64,000 bases of DNA from Enorma sp964624825. Its GTDB lineage: Bacteria > Actinomycetota > Coriobacteriia > Coriobacteriales > Coriobacteriaceae. The translations under genes and the position numbers were made by a program. Below are positions 51,740-60,308 of this stretch, one piece after another. The number at the start of each line of letters is the position of its first letter. Position 1 is the stretch's first letter. Location of the stretch: the NCBI GenBank assembly GCA_964624825.1, contig CAZUYD010000006.1:21105-85104 (forward strand). The letters run 5' to 3'. A model generated the notes under the pieces. The model worked only from the letters and a program-made list of their open reading frames with translations. It did not search any database and was not told the origin of the DNA.

Positions 51740-52804
51740 CTAGAGCGTCCCCCGATCGATATATTGAAACTTGTTCGTCGAGAACGAGAGCACAATGGTG
51801 AACCCGCTGCCCTCTTGAGAGCTCGCGGAGATTCCAACGCCCATCTTGTCGCACAGGCGCTTCACCAAATAGAGCCCAATCCCCGTAGAGCGCTTGCCGG
51901 TGCGTCCGTTTTCGCCGGTAAAGCCCTTATCGAATACGCGCGGCAGATCGGCAGCCGAGACCCCGCACCCGTTATCGCGAACGGTCAGCTCCACGCGCTC
52001 GCTCGAGCGCCCCTCATCGAGCAGCTCGCCGATAAACTCGATGCGCGGCTCGGACGCGCAGGCGTATTTCACCGTATTCTGAATGATCTGTCCCAGGATG
52101 AACTCAATCCACTTCTCGTCGGTAAACACGTCGTGGTCGAGCCCGCTCATCGATGGGACGACGCGTGCGCCGATGAGCGCCGGAGCGTTCGAGCGGAGCG
52201 CCGCGGCAACCAGGGCAGAGAGCCGATATGCGCGAATGAGATAATCCCGGTCGACTGTCTCAGAACGCGCATAGAACAATGCCTGGTCGATGTAGCCCGC
52301 TACCCGATGGAACTCGTTATCGAGTGCGCTGATTTTCTCGTTCGCATCGTCGGTTTGCGGCTCGCACCGCAGGTTATCGAGCATGAGGTGCGCGGCGGCA
52401 AGAGGAGACTTCGCCTCGTGCACCCAGGTCTCTATGTACTCGCGGTAATCGGAGACCTGCCGGCGGTAGCGACCGACTTCGTTGTTCGCGGAGCGCGCAA
52501 TGGCGTCAAGCGCGTCGTAGGTAATGGCGCCCTCGGAAAAGTTGGGGCGATCGATGAACTCGGAAACCCACAGCGGATGATCCGCCTCATCCGCGCTCGC
52601 CGCCAGATCGCGGTAAAACGAGCGCCGACGCGCCCAGTCCGCCATGAGCGCCGCAGCGATGGCCGCGATCTCAATGCCCGCCACGAACACCATGGCAGCG
52701 GTGCCGATTCCCATAACCATGAGCACGAACGACGAAAGCGCCACCGCACCCAGCAAGATGGCGATCGTCGCTGCATTCGAGCGCAGATAAGCCGAAAGAG
52801 CCAT
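51740..52804 (-). CDS. BceS-like sensor histidine kinase
   Basis: A 354-residue kinase with two N-terminal membrane helices separated by almost no loop (residues about 10-60), the hallmark of intramembrane-sensing kinases. The H-box is in YIETWVHEAKSPLAAAHLML. The ATP-binding boxes are NTVKYA (N), RDNGCGVSAADLPRVFDKGF (G1/F) and GIGLYLVKRLCDKMG (G2). BceS-type kinases normally sense the flux of a BceAB transporter that confers peptide-antibiotic resistance. No such transporter is in the window. The response regulator gene is directly upstream, 9 bp away. Confidence 0.9.
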   Translation of the reverse strand: MALSAYLRSNAATIAILLGAVALSSFVLMVMGIGTAAMVFVAGIEIAAIAAALMADWARRRSFYRDLAASADEADHPLWVSEFIDRPNFSEGAITYDALDAIARSANNEVGRYRRQVSDYREYIETWVHEAKSPLAAAHLMLDNLRCEPQTDDANEKISALDNEFHRVAGYIDQALFYARSETVDRDYLIRAYRLSALVAAALRSNAPALIGARVVPSMSGLDHDVFTDEKWIEFILGQIIQNTVKYACASEPRIEFIGELLDEGRSSERVELTVRDNGCGVSAADLPRVFDKGFTGENGRTGKRSTGIGLYLVKRLCDKMGVGISASSQEGSGFTIVLSFSTNKFQYIDRGTL

Positions 52805-52813
52805 GAGACGCCC

Positions 52814-53479
52814 CTAAACTGAATATCCGCGACCGCGATGCGTGACCAGATAGTCGCTCACACCTATTTTTGCAAGCGTCGCGCGCAAGCGATTGATGTT
52901 TACCGTGAGCGTGTTGTCATCTATGAAGGCGTCGGAATCCCACAGGTCACGCATGATGTCCTCGCGCGAGACGATGGTTCCGGCGCGCGACATGAGAAAC
53001 CCCAAGATGCGCATCTCGTTTTTGGTGAGCTCAACGTGCCTGCCGTTTGCAGAGGCGACCGAGCGGGACAGGTCGAGCGTCACCCCGTTATGCTCGAACT
53101 GGCTCTTAACGTCTGACCCCAGCGAGCGACGCAGCAGCGCCTGAATATGCGCAAGCAGCACACGCGTGCTATAGGGCTTGGAAACGAAATCATCGGCGCC
53201 CAGCGTCATGCTCATAACCTCGTCGACCTCGGTCGTGCGCGAGGTGAGCACAACGATGGGGACATCGGACACCGCACGGAGCTCACGACAGACGAGCTGC
53301 CCGTCGGTCTCCGGCAGCGTCAGGTCAAGTAAGACGAGGTCGGGATGCGCGTCCTGAATATCGTCAACCACATGGGCAAACTGCTCGCACCAGGCCACTT
53401 CGTATCCGTTCCGCTCGAGCGCCTGCACGAGCTCCCCGCGAATGGCGGCGTCATCCTCAACCACATAGATACGCGGCAT
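52814..53479 (-). CDS. OmpR-family response regulator (BceR-like)
   Basis: The 221-residue protein has a receiver domain (RIYVVEDDAAIRGELVQALE, phospho-Asp in LVLLDLTLPETDG, Lys in DFVSKPYS) and a C-terminal winged helix (LTKNEMRILGFLMSRAGTIV and YLVTHRGRGYSV). It is the partner of the kinase gene that follows 9 bp downstream. ATG 53479 has AAGGAGACTGCCC upstream; the frame is open to 53590. Confidence 0.92.
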   Translation of the reverse strand: MPRIYVVEDDAAIRGELVQALERNGYEVAWCEQFAHVVDDIQDAHPDLVLLDLTLPETDGQLVCRELRAVSDVPIVVLTSRTTEVDEVMSMTLGADDFVSKPYSTRVLLAHIQALLRRSLGSDVKSQFEHNGVTLDLSRSVASANGRHVELTKNEMRILGFLMSRAGTIVSREDIMRDLWDSDAFIDDNTLTVNINRLRATLAKIGVSDYLVTHRGRGYSV

Positions 53480-53571
53480 GGGCAGTCTCCTTCGTGTACG
53501 TAGCGCAGCGCTCAGCGCCCCCGTTTCGCCCTCGATATGGCGCGATCGCATGACGGAGTCGCTGTCAGCCG

Positions 53572-54348
53572 CTACCGAGCCGTGTCCCAAATCGCTTCGT
53601 AGGCTTCTTTGAAAAACTCGACGCGCTGGATCGGCATGGAGCTCCCAGCCGCTTGCTTCGCCGCAGATCTGCCCGCCTTGGGCGCTTGGCGGAACGGAGC
53701 ATCGGCAGCGCCCAGCTCCGCGGCAGGCCCCTTCGCCTCATAAGATAGACCATCTGTGGCTGAATCCTCCCGCTGGGCGTCTCGCGCAATCACAACTCCA
53801 TGCTCATCGGACACGAGAAACATCGCACCCGCGACCATCTCGGAACATGCTCGAAACGGGAGCGCCGGGTCGTATGCGATCGAAAGCGCCCGTGTTTGAG
53901 CGAGCTGCGCAATGAAGCTCATCGCGCCGGCAACGAAGGCGTCGGCTGGGCTACCTACCGTCAGAACATCGCCGCTCAACATACAGAGCACCTCGGGCGC
54001 AACGCCCGTCGCGCTCGCCTCGGCCTGCGCGGTCATTGCCCGCGCGGCCAGCGCGGCGGCCGTCACGTCGGACAAGGGCACATAGGCGCCCGAGCTCATC
54101 GCAGCTTGGCCATCAACGTCGACCACAAGCATCAGCACGCCATCGGATTCGACGGTCGCGTCCTCTGCAAGCGACCACTCGATATGCTGCTTCACCCAGC
54201 CGATCATGTTCTTGGTCAGCGGCGCCCCACGCACGGTTCGCTGCGCAAGCGCCCGCACGTGGCGGTTGAGCAAGGGCACGTGCCGTCCTGCCAGGCGCCA
54301 CCGGCAAACCAACGCCGGGGCGCCCAAGTGAAATTCAGCATCAGCCAT
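53572..54348 (-). CDS. Uncharacterised 258-residue protein upstream of response regulator
   Basis: I do not recognise a family. The N-terminal half mixes strands and helices (HLGAPALVCRWRLAGRHVPL; SDGVLMLVVDVDGQAAMSSG, somewhat like an aminotransferase class IV fragment). The C-terminal third is Ala/Lys-rich and probably disordered, then ends with the amphipathic QRVEFFKEAYEAIWDTA. No signal peptide or membrane segment. GAGGG precedes the ATG at 54348. It lies 88 bp after purH in the same direction, so it may be co-transcribed with it. Confidence 0.65.
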   Translation of the reverse strand: MADAEFHLGAPALVCRWRLAGRHVPLLNRHVRALAQRTVRGAPLTKNMIGWVKQHIEWSLAEDATVESDGVLMLVVDVDGQAAMSSGAYVPLSDVTAAALAARAMTAQAEASATGVAPEVLCMLSGDVLTVGSPADAFVAGAMSFIAQLAQTRALSIAYDPALPFRACSEMVAGAMFLVSDEHGVVIARDAQREDSATDGLSYEAKGPAAELGAADAPFRQAPKAGRSAAKQAAGSSMPIQRVEFFKEAYEAIWDTAR

Positions 54349-54436
54349 GAAGCCCTCACCATGCTCTCAGGTCGTATGCCCGCTTTGCATCTCGACGCCC
54401 GCCTGCTCCGCGCGCACCGGCGGCCGCGCGACACCG

Positions 54437-56071
54437 CTAGTGGCGGAAATGGCGGGCGCCCGTAAAGATCATCGCGATATCGTGGTCGTCGCACGCCTTG
54501 ATGGACTCATCATCGCGCACCGATCCACCTGGTTGGATGATCGCCGTCACACCATGCTCGGCAAGCACGTCTACGTTGTCGCGGAACGGGAAGAACGCAT
54601 CGCTCGCCGCAACGAGACCGTCGGTAGAAATACCCATGCGCTCGCAGGCATCCTCGGCGCGCTCGCATGCGAGCAGCGCGGAATCCACGCGGTTTGGCTG
54701 CCCTGGCCCCATGCCAAGACCCGCCTGGTCCTTCGCCACGAGGATGGCATTGGACTTCACCGTTTTCACGACGTTCCAAGCGAACAGCAGGTCGCGCATC
54801 TCCTGGTCGGTCGGCTTGCGCATGGTTGGGCAGGTGAATTCGGTCGGGTCCTCGTCCACCGTGTCCACGCACTGCACGAGCATTCCGCCATCGACGGAGC
54901 GCAGCTCGAGCTTGGCATGGCCTTCCGCGCCGCCCGTCGCGAGGACGCGCAGGTTCTGCCGGTGACTCAAGCGCTCGAGCGCATCTGGCGTGAAGCTCGG
55001 GGCGATGAGCACCTCGACGAACTGCTTGTTCTGATCGGCGAAATGCTCGACGAGCGAACGCGGCACCTCGCGGTTCACCGCAATGATGCCCCCGAATGCA
55101 CTCTTGGGATCGCATGCGAAGGCGCGATCATAGGCCGTGGTCACATCGTCTGCCACCGCAGATCCACACGGGTTCTGGTGCTTCAAGATTACAACCGCCG
55201 GCTCATCGAACTCGCGCACCGCGTTCCAGGCGGCGTCGGCATCCAGCAGATTGTTATACGAGAGCGGCTTGCCCTGAATCAGCTCGGCACCGACCAAGGG
55301 GTTTGGCGAGCTTCCCAGCAGCGCGAAGTCATCGCCGAACTTGAACACCGCAGCGGTCTGATGGGGATTCTCGCCGTAGCGCAGATCTTGCACCTTGGTG
55401 AGCTGCATGCCGAACACATCGGGGATCTCGAACGGGTCGTCCGGATCGATTTCTTGCTCCTGAAGCTCGAGATAGGCATTGAGCCACATCGAAATGGCCG
55501 TGTCGTATGACGCGGTGCGCGTATACGCCTTGGCGGCTAGGCGACGACGCGTGTTCTTCATCGTTGCGCCGTTGTGCACATGCATCTCGCTAATTATCGC
55601 ATCGTAATCGGCCGGATCGCAGACGACCGTCACCGAATCGTTGTTCTTCGCCGCCGAACGCAGCATGGAGGGACCGCCGATATCGATATGCTCGATGGCG
55701 TCTTCGAACGTTACGTCGGGGCTGGCCACGGTCTTCTCGAACTCGTACAGGTTCACGCAGACCAGATCGATCATGTTGATGCCGTGCTCGACCGCCTCGG
55801 CCATATGCTGCTCGGAATCGCGCCGTGCCAGCAGACCGCCATGCACCTTCGGATGCAGCGTCTTCACGCGGCCGTCCATCATCTCGGGAAAGCCCGTGAA
55901 TTCCTCGATCGGCGTGACCGGAACACCCGCCTCTTCAAGTACCCGCGCGGTGCCGCCCGTGGAGATGACTTCCACATCGAAGTCCTCGACGAGCGCTTGC
56001 GCGAATGCAACGACACCCGTCTTATCGGTTACCGAAATGAGCGCGCGCTTGATCTTGCCTTCAGATTCCAT
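54437..56071 (-). CDS. purH: Bifunctional AICAR transformylase/IMP cyclohydrolase
   Basis: The 544-residue protein has the N-terminal MGS-like IMP cyclohydrolase domain (RALISVTDKTGVVAFAQAL, STGGTARVLEEAGV, MMDGRVKTLHPKVHGG) and the C-terminal AICAR transformylase domain (LRYGENPHQTA, VILKHQNPCGSA, FRDNVDVLAEHGVTAIIQPG). It carries out the last two steps of purine synthesis, to IMP. AAGGAGGG precedes ATG 56071; the frame upstream to 56194 looks non-coding. Confidence 0.95.
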   Translation of the reverse strand: MESEGKIKRALISVTDKTGVVAFAQALVEDFDVEVISTGGTARVLEEAGVPVTPIEEFTGFPEMMDGRVKTLHPKVHGGLLARRDSEQHMAEAVEHGINMIDLVCVNLYEFEKTVASPDVTFEDAIEHIDIGGPSMLRSAAKNNDSVTVVCDPADYDAIISEMHVHNGATMKNTRRRLAAKAYTRTASYDTAISMWLNAYLELQEQEIDPDDPFEIPDVFGMQLTKVQDLRYGENPHQTAAVFKFGDDFALLGSSPNPLVGAELIQGKPLSYNNLLDADAAWNAVREFDEPAVVILKHQNPCGSAVADDVTTAYDRAFACDPKSAFGGIIAVNREVPRSLVEHFADQNKQFVEVLIAPSFTPDALERLSHRQNLRVLATGGAEGHAKLELRSVDGGMLVQCVDTVDEDPTEFTCPTMRKPTDQEMRDLLFAWNVVKTVKSNAILVAKDQAGLGMGPGQPNRVDSALLACERAEDACERMGISTDGLVAASDAFFPFRDNVDVLAEHGVTAIIQPGGSVRDDESIKACDDHDIAMIFTGARHFRH

Positions 56072-56381
56072 GCAGCCCTCCTTGCTTGCAATGCGTGTTG
56101 CATCGAACGCATTCCACGTATAGGTACCTAATGTACCGCAATTGACCGGCCTTCGCTTGTCACAAGGGGATTCCTGCGCGGAACGGCAAAACACATCGCG
56201 CGCGCTCGAGCCAAGGGTGAGGCGAACAGGCGACGAAGCGCCGTGGCCGCGTTTCGAAATACGCGTGCACGGAAATCGCCGAATGCGGGCATCTCGGGGA
56301 GATACGCGAATCTCACGCCGCCATCATATCCAGCATATATGTGCATGGTAGAACAGACGTGCCCAAAAGAAAGGGGTGCTT

Positions 56382-57017
56382 GTGGTATCACGCGTCCAAT
56401 ATCGATCGTTTGAAGACGATGATTTCGAAGCTGCCGCGGAAATCTTACGCGACGAATGGCATCACCGGACGGCAAACGACGCGTTCAACCGGCTCGAGGC
56501 GCACTATGATCTTGCCCATTCTCTTTCGATCTCCACATTTTCCCAGGTCGTGCTCATAGACGGCGTCGTGCGGGGCATCGTGCTGGCGCGTGCGAACAAC
56601 GAACCGCATCTGCATGCCAATCGATGGTGCGAACGTGAACAGGCGCTGCTCTCGCAGATGGCGCGGCTTGACGAGCGCGCTACCGACGCATTGCGCGCGT
56701 TTGCGCACGCCGAAGCACGCGTGAACGACGCGCTTCTCGAAGAGAGCGGTATCGAACCTGCCGCGCAGATTACCCTGCTGGCCGTGAGCAGCAACGCGCG
56801 CGGCTTGGGCATTGGGAGCGTGCTGCTCGACGCGGCGACGTCCTATTGCTCGGCAAACGGAGCTGAGCGAGCATACCTCTTTACCGATGCAAACTGCTCG
56901 TGGGAGTTCTACGATCGCCGCGGCCTTAAACGCATGGCGTCGCACCACGCAAATCGCGAGGAGCGCACGATGCTTCCTCGCGAGATGTACCTCTACGGGC
57001 TCGACCTTTCGGCGTAG
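56382..57017 (+). CDS. GNAT family N-acetyltransferase
   Basis: About 211 residues with the GNAT acetyl-CoA site in ITLLAVSSNARGLGIGSVLL (motif A, with V...RG-GIG replacing the usual RxxGxG/A) and the C-terminal AYLFTDANCSWEFYDRRGLK (motif B). A central Arg/Ala-rich helical insert (MARLDERATDALRAFAHAEA) is not typical. The substrate is unknown. GTG 56382 has GAAAGG at 8-nt spacing; GTG 56376 is an alternative. Confidence 0.85.
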   Translation: MVSRVQYRSFEDDDFEAAAEILRDEWHHRTANDAFNRLEAHYDLAHSLSISTFSQVVLIDGVVRGIVLARANNEPHLHANRWCEREQALLSQMARLDERATDALRAFAHAEARVNDALLEESGIEPAAQITLLAVSSNARGLGIGSVLLDAATSYCSANGAERAYLFTDANCSWEFYDRRGLKRMASHHANREERTMLPREMYLYGLDLSA

Positions 57018-57327
57018 GCAGACATGCTTTTGTTGGGTGCGGCGCTTGAACATGTACCCGCACAGCGCCGCGCGCTCCGCGCGCCCCCGGCCGCACACAG
57101 TTCAGGGCAAGGCGCAGACAACCGGCAGAAAGCGCAAACAGCCGGTATAAGCGCATAACGCGCCGGTAGATATGACGCCTCGCCCTCATTTGTGTCGGAG
57201 TTGCGAGGATGCGCATGCGACGTTTATGCCATGGCGATTGGGTATATCTAAGAGCGTTACGGCACAGGCGCGGGTACGGCCTGCGGCATAACGTTTCCTG
57301 TGATACGAGCAGAACGGAACGGTCACG

Positions 57328-57405
57328 ATGGCGCTACGCGAAGAAGTCACTCAGGTTCTCAACGAGCAGATCAACGCGGAGTTTTATTCAGCGCTACCGT
57401 TGTAA
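57328..57405 (+). pseudogene. 5' stub of a ferritin gene
   Basis: Twenty-five codons from ATG 57328 read ALREEVTQVLNEQINAEFYS, which is the start of bacterial non-haem ferritin (the Glu in INAEFYSA being a ferroxidase ligand), then three residues and a stop. The rest of the gene is absent. A terminator hairpin at 57468-57497 would fit the end of the former gene. Only an N-terminal fragment of about one sixth remains. Confidence 0.6.
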
Positions 57406-57467
57406 GTCGATTTCCAGCGTTGCCGAACGCGACTCATTGGCAACGCGTGCATCGTCCCCCTTTTCCG

Positions 57468-57497
57468 AGAGGCTCCAGCGCATGTGCTGGAGCCTCT
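57468..57497. terminator. Hairpin between ferritin stub and gluQ
   Basis: A 12-bp perfect stem (AGAGGCTCCAGC / GCTGGAGCCTCT) with a 6-nt loop, preceded by CCCCCTTTTC. The TATACT element of the following gene begins directly after it. Confidence 0.65.
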
Positions 57498-57515
57498 TCG
57501 TATATACTGGCGGGC

Positions 57516-58475
57516 ATGTGTACGCCATCTGAACAGCATGATCTTCGTCCCGTTGTAGGCCGGCTCGCCCCGTCGCCCTCGGGGCGCATGCATTTGGGCA
57601 ACGTCTTTGCGTTTCTCGTCGCATGGCTTTCGGCACGCAGCTCAAACGGAAGCATCGTGCTTCGCATCGAAGACCTGGATGCACGTGCGAGATCTGGTCC
57701 CTGGACAGAGCTTCTCATCGATGATTTGCGCTGGCTGGGACTCGACTGGGACAAAGGCCCCGTCTATCAGCACGACCGCATTGAACGCTATGCCGCAGCA
57801 GCAGCCACCCTTGGCGAACGAGGGCTCACCTATCCTTGCTTTTGCACCCGTGCCGAACTCCATGCGGCAAGCGCTCCGCACGCGAGCGATGGCACGCCCA
57901 TCTACGCGGGCACCTGTCGCGAGCTTTCTGCCGCCGAGGTGGCCACGCGCTCCCGCCTGCGCCCGCCCGCCACACGGCTGCGCGTACCTGGCACAGCCGA
58001 TCAAGCTGGGACGATAACCTTCGCCGACCGGGTGTATGGCGCACAGCGGCACGTTCTCGCGCAAGACTGCGGGGACTTCCTCATCCGCCGCAGCGATGGC
58101 GTCTTCGCCTATCAGCTCGCCGTGGTGGTCGATGACGCCGAGATGGGCGTCACCGAGGTGGTGCGCGGCTGCGATCTGCTTGGATCGACGGCGCGGCAGA
58201 TTTACCTGCAGCGATTGCTCGGCTACCCTGAACCCGCATACGCCCACGTGCCGCTGCTGGTCGCACCCGACGGACGACGCCTTGCCAAACGCGACCGCGA
58301 CCTCGATATGGGTGAGCTGCGCCGTCGCTTTGAAACGCCCGAGAAGCTTCTGGGATGGGCAGCATATCATTGCGGCATCGGGCCCGACGATACGCCACGC
58401 AGCGCCGAGCAGCTGGCCGAGAAGTTTTCCTGGGATGTGCTTCGTGCGCACCATGAAAACATCGTGGTTGCATAG
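57516..58475 (+). CDS. gluQ: Glutamyl-queuosine tRNA(Asp) synthetase
   Basis: A 319-residue protein equal to the catalytic half of GluRS without an anticodon-binding domain. It has the HIGH-like motif LAPSPSGRMHLGNVFAFLVA, a zinc-site region CFCTRAELH ... YAGTCREL, LRIEDLDARARSG, and the KMSKS-like LAKRDRDLDMG. GluQ attaches glutamate to the queuine base of tRNA(Asp). ATG 57516 is only about 7 bp after a TATACT -10-like element, so the transcript may be almost leaderless. tRNA-Ser follows on the other strand. Confidence 0.88.
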   Translation: MCTPSEQHDLRPVVGRLAPSPSGRMHLGNVFAFLVAWLSARSSNGSIVLRIEDLDARARSGPWTELLIDDLRWLGLDWDKGPVYQHDRIERYAAAAATLGERGLTYPCFCTRAELHAASAPHASDGTPIYAGTCRELSAAEVATRSRLRPPATRLRVPGTADQAGTITFADRVYGAQRHVLAQDCGDFLIRRSDGVFAYQLAVVVDDAEMGVTEVVRGCDLLGSTARQIYLQRLLGYPEPAYAHVPLLVAPDGRRLAKRDRDLDMGELRRRFETPEKLLGWAAYHCGIGPDDTPRSAEQLAEKFSWDVLRAHHENIVVA

Positions 58476-58512
58476 CGGCGCAGGGCTCGAACTCCCGCTC
58501 CCGATAGCAGAA

Positions 58513-58538
58513 AGCCCGCATCCTCAAGGATACGGGCT
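58513..58538 (-). terminator. Terminator of the tRNA-Ser gene
   Basis: The hairpin AGCCCG-ATCCT / AGGAT-CGGGCT is followed on the minus strand by TTTCTGC, 14 nt after the tRNA end. Confidence 0.6.
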
Positions 58539-58551
58539 CATGCAGTTCGGC

Positions 58552-58642
58552 TGGCGGAGAGCTGGGGATTCGAACCCCAGATTCCCTTGTGGGGAATACT
58601 CGCTTAGCAGGCGAGCACCTTCGGCCTCTCGGTCAGCTCTCC
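58552..58642 (-). tRNA. tRNA-Ser (GCT)
   Basis: A complete class II tRNA with encoded CCA: acceptor GGAGAGC/GCTCTCC, anticodon arm CTCGC-CTGCTAA-GCGAG giving anticodon GCT, a long variable arm (TATTCCCCACAAGGGAAT), and a T-arm with GGTTCGAATCC. It reads AGC/AGU codons. Confidence 0.95.
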
Positions 58643-58934
58643 GTTAGCAGCTTGTCATATTAGCGCATGTGGCGTCTTAAGCACAAGGAGGAACCGGTAA
58701 CTTTGCGGTAAAACCGAAAACTTCCCTCAAGACACAGGTCTCAGAAACACATGCCAAGCGCCGCGGATACGCACATTCGTGCAGCCCAGGCAGCAATCCG
58801 ATACCTGATGCTGATTACGCAGCCGCCGGCGGCGTTCGATAGCGCACCCGCAAACCTTGTTCCCGATACCATGGAGCCGCGCCGTCATCCTGCATACAAT
58901 GCAGGCATCTATCGGCCGGGCATAGGGAGGCACC

Positions 58935-60239
58935 ATGAAGGTCACCAAAGGCGGCACCGTATCCAAGCTCCTCGCGGGCGTCGAGATCCCCGAGATGTTC
59001 CATGCAAGGCAGACGTTCCCGCGCGAGTCGATCGCACCCGAGGACATTCCGGCCGTTGTTGAGGAGCAGATTGCCCAGCCGCAGTTCTCCGAGAAGATCA
59101 AGCCCGGCATGAGCATCGCCATCACAGCCGGCAGCCGCGGCATCCGCAACGTCGACATCATCACCAAGGCCGTCGTCGACGCCGTCAAGGCGCGCGGTGC
59201 CGAGCCCTTCATCGTACCGGCCATGGGTAGCCACGGCGGCGCCACGGCCGAAGGTCAGAAAGACATGCTCGCCACCTTCGGCATCACCGAAGAGGCCATG
59301 GGGTGCCCCGTCAAGAGCTCGATGGAGGTCGTCGAGCTGGGAACATCCAGCCTCGGCAAGCGCGTCGTCCTCGACCGCAACGCCTACGAGGCGGACGGCA
59401 TCATCGTGTCCTGCCGCCTGAAGCCGCACAACGCCTTCCGCGGCACGCATGAGAGCGGCCCCTGCAAGATGATGACGGTCGGCTTGGGCAAGCAGGTTGG
59501 TGCCGAAACCGTCCACAGCGACGGCATGGGCAAGATCGCCCAGAACATCCCCACCATGGCCGCCGTGGTGCTCGAGAAGGCAAATATCCTCTTCGCCATT
59601 CCCTGCATCGAGAACGCCTACGACGAGACGGCCATGATCGAGGCGATCCTGCCCGAAAACATCCTTGAGCGCGAGGCCGAGTTGCTGGAGGTCGCCAAGG
59701 CCAACATGCCCTCGCTCATCGTCGGCGAGGGCGATGTGCTCGTGGTTCACGAGATCGGTAAGAACTACAGCGGCACCGGCGTGGATCCCAACATCACCGG
59801 AACCTTCTCGACCGATTACGCGCACGGCGGCATCCAGGTACAGCGCACCGCGTTCTTGAACCTGTCCGAGGTGTCGCACGGCAATGCGCTCGGCGTCGGC
59901 CTGGCGAGCGCCATCACCTCGAAGATCTTCGACGAGATGGACGTCGAGATGATGTACCCCAACTGCCTGACCTCCACGGTGCTCAAGAGCGCCTGCATCC
60001 CGTGCGTGGTCGCCACCGACAAGGAAGCCATCCAGCTGTGCATCCGCACGTGCAACGGCATCGAGGGGCAGCCCGTGCGCATGGTGTATATCGCCAACAG
60101 CCTGCACATCGGCCGCATCATGCTGTCGGCCGCGTATTACGACGACGTGGTGGCCGGCAAGTACCCCGGCGTCGAGGCGCTCGACACTCCGGCGCCGCTC
60201 GAGTTCGACGCCGAGGATAACGTCATCACCGAGGTATAG
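58935..60239 (+). CDS. LarA-like nickel-pincer racemase/epimerase family protein
   Basis: The 434-residue protein resembles the LarA N-terminal domain (GMSIAITAGSRGIRNVDIIT), then VPAMGSHGGATAEGQKDMLA, VSCRLKPHNAFRGTHESGPC and GMGKIAQNIPTM, the region that in LarA carries the Lys and His holding the nickel-pincer nucleotide. LarA homologs racemise or epimerise various 2-hydroxy acids, so the substrate is open. No larB, larC or larE is in the window. GGGAGGC precedes the ATG. Confidence 0.75.
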   Translation: MKVTKGGTVSKLLAGVEIPEMFHARQTFPRESIAPEDIPAVVEEQIAQPQFSEKIKPGMSIAITAGSRGIRNVDIITKAVVDAVKARGAEPFIVPAMGSHGGATAEGQKDMLATFGITEEAMGCPVKSSMEVVELGTSSLGKRVVLDRNAYEADGIIVSCRLKPHNAFRGTHESGPCKMMTVGLGKQVGAETVHSDGMGKIAQNIPTMAAVVLEKANILFAIPCIENAYDETAMIEAILPENILEREAELLEVAKANMPSLIVGEGDVLVVHEIGKNYSGTGVDPNITGTFSTDYAHGGIQVQRTAFLNLSEVSHGNALGVGLASAITSKIFDEMDVEMMYPNCLTSTVLKSACIPCVVATDKEAIQLCIRTCNGIEGQPVRMVYIANSLHIGRIMLSAAYYDDVVAGKYPGVEALDTPAPLEFDAEDNVITEV

Positions 60240-60257
60240 CGCTCCGTGCCCCTGTAG

Positions 60258-60300
60258 CCCGGGTGGTAACCGAGCACCTGGTGTTAGGTCACCACCCGGG
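60258..60300. terminator. Two-way hairpin carrying the dispersed motif
   Basis: CCCGGGTGGT pairs with ACCACCCGGG, extended by ACC/GGT, between the ends of two convergent genes. The loop side includes GACCTAACACCAGGTG (reverse complement), the repeat motif also seen at 5641-5778 and 17286-17310. Confidence 0.65.
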
Positions 60301-60308
60301 ATGGAAGC

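Noticed and set aside
57209..57532. A 107-codon frame upstream of gluQ
   Set aside because: Arg/Ser-rich without family character; it overlaps the ferritin stub, which reads correctly in another frame, and a terminator hairpin.
58751..59062. A 103-codon frame in the leader of the larA-like gene
   Set aside because: No ribosome site, and it overlaps the start of a well-supported gene; the His/Arg-rich end is a frame shadow.
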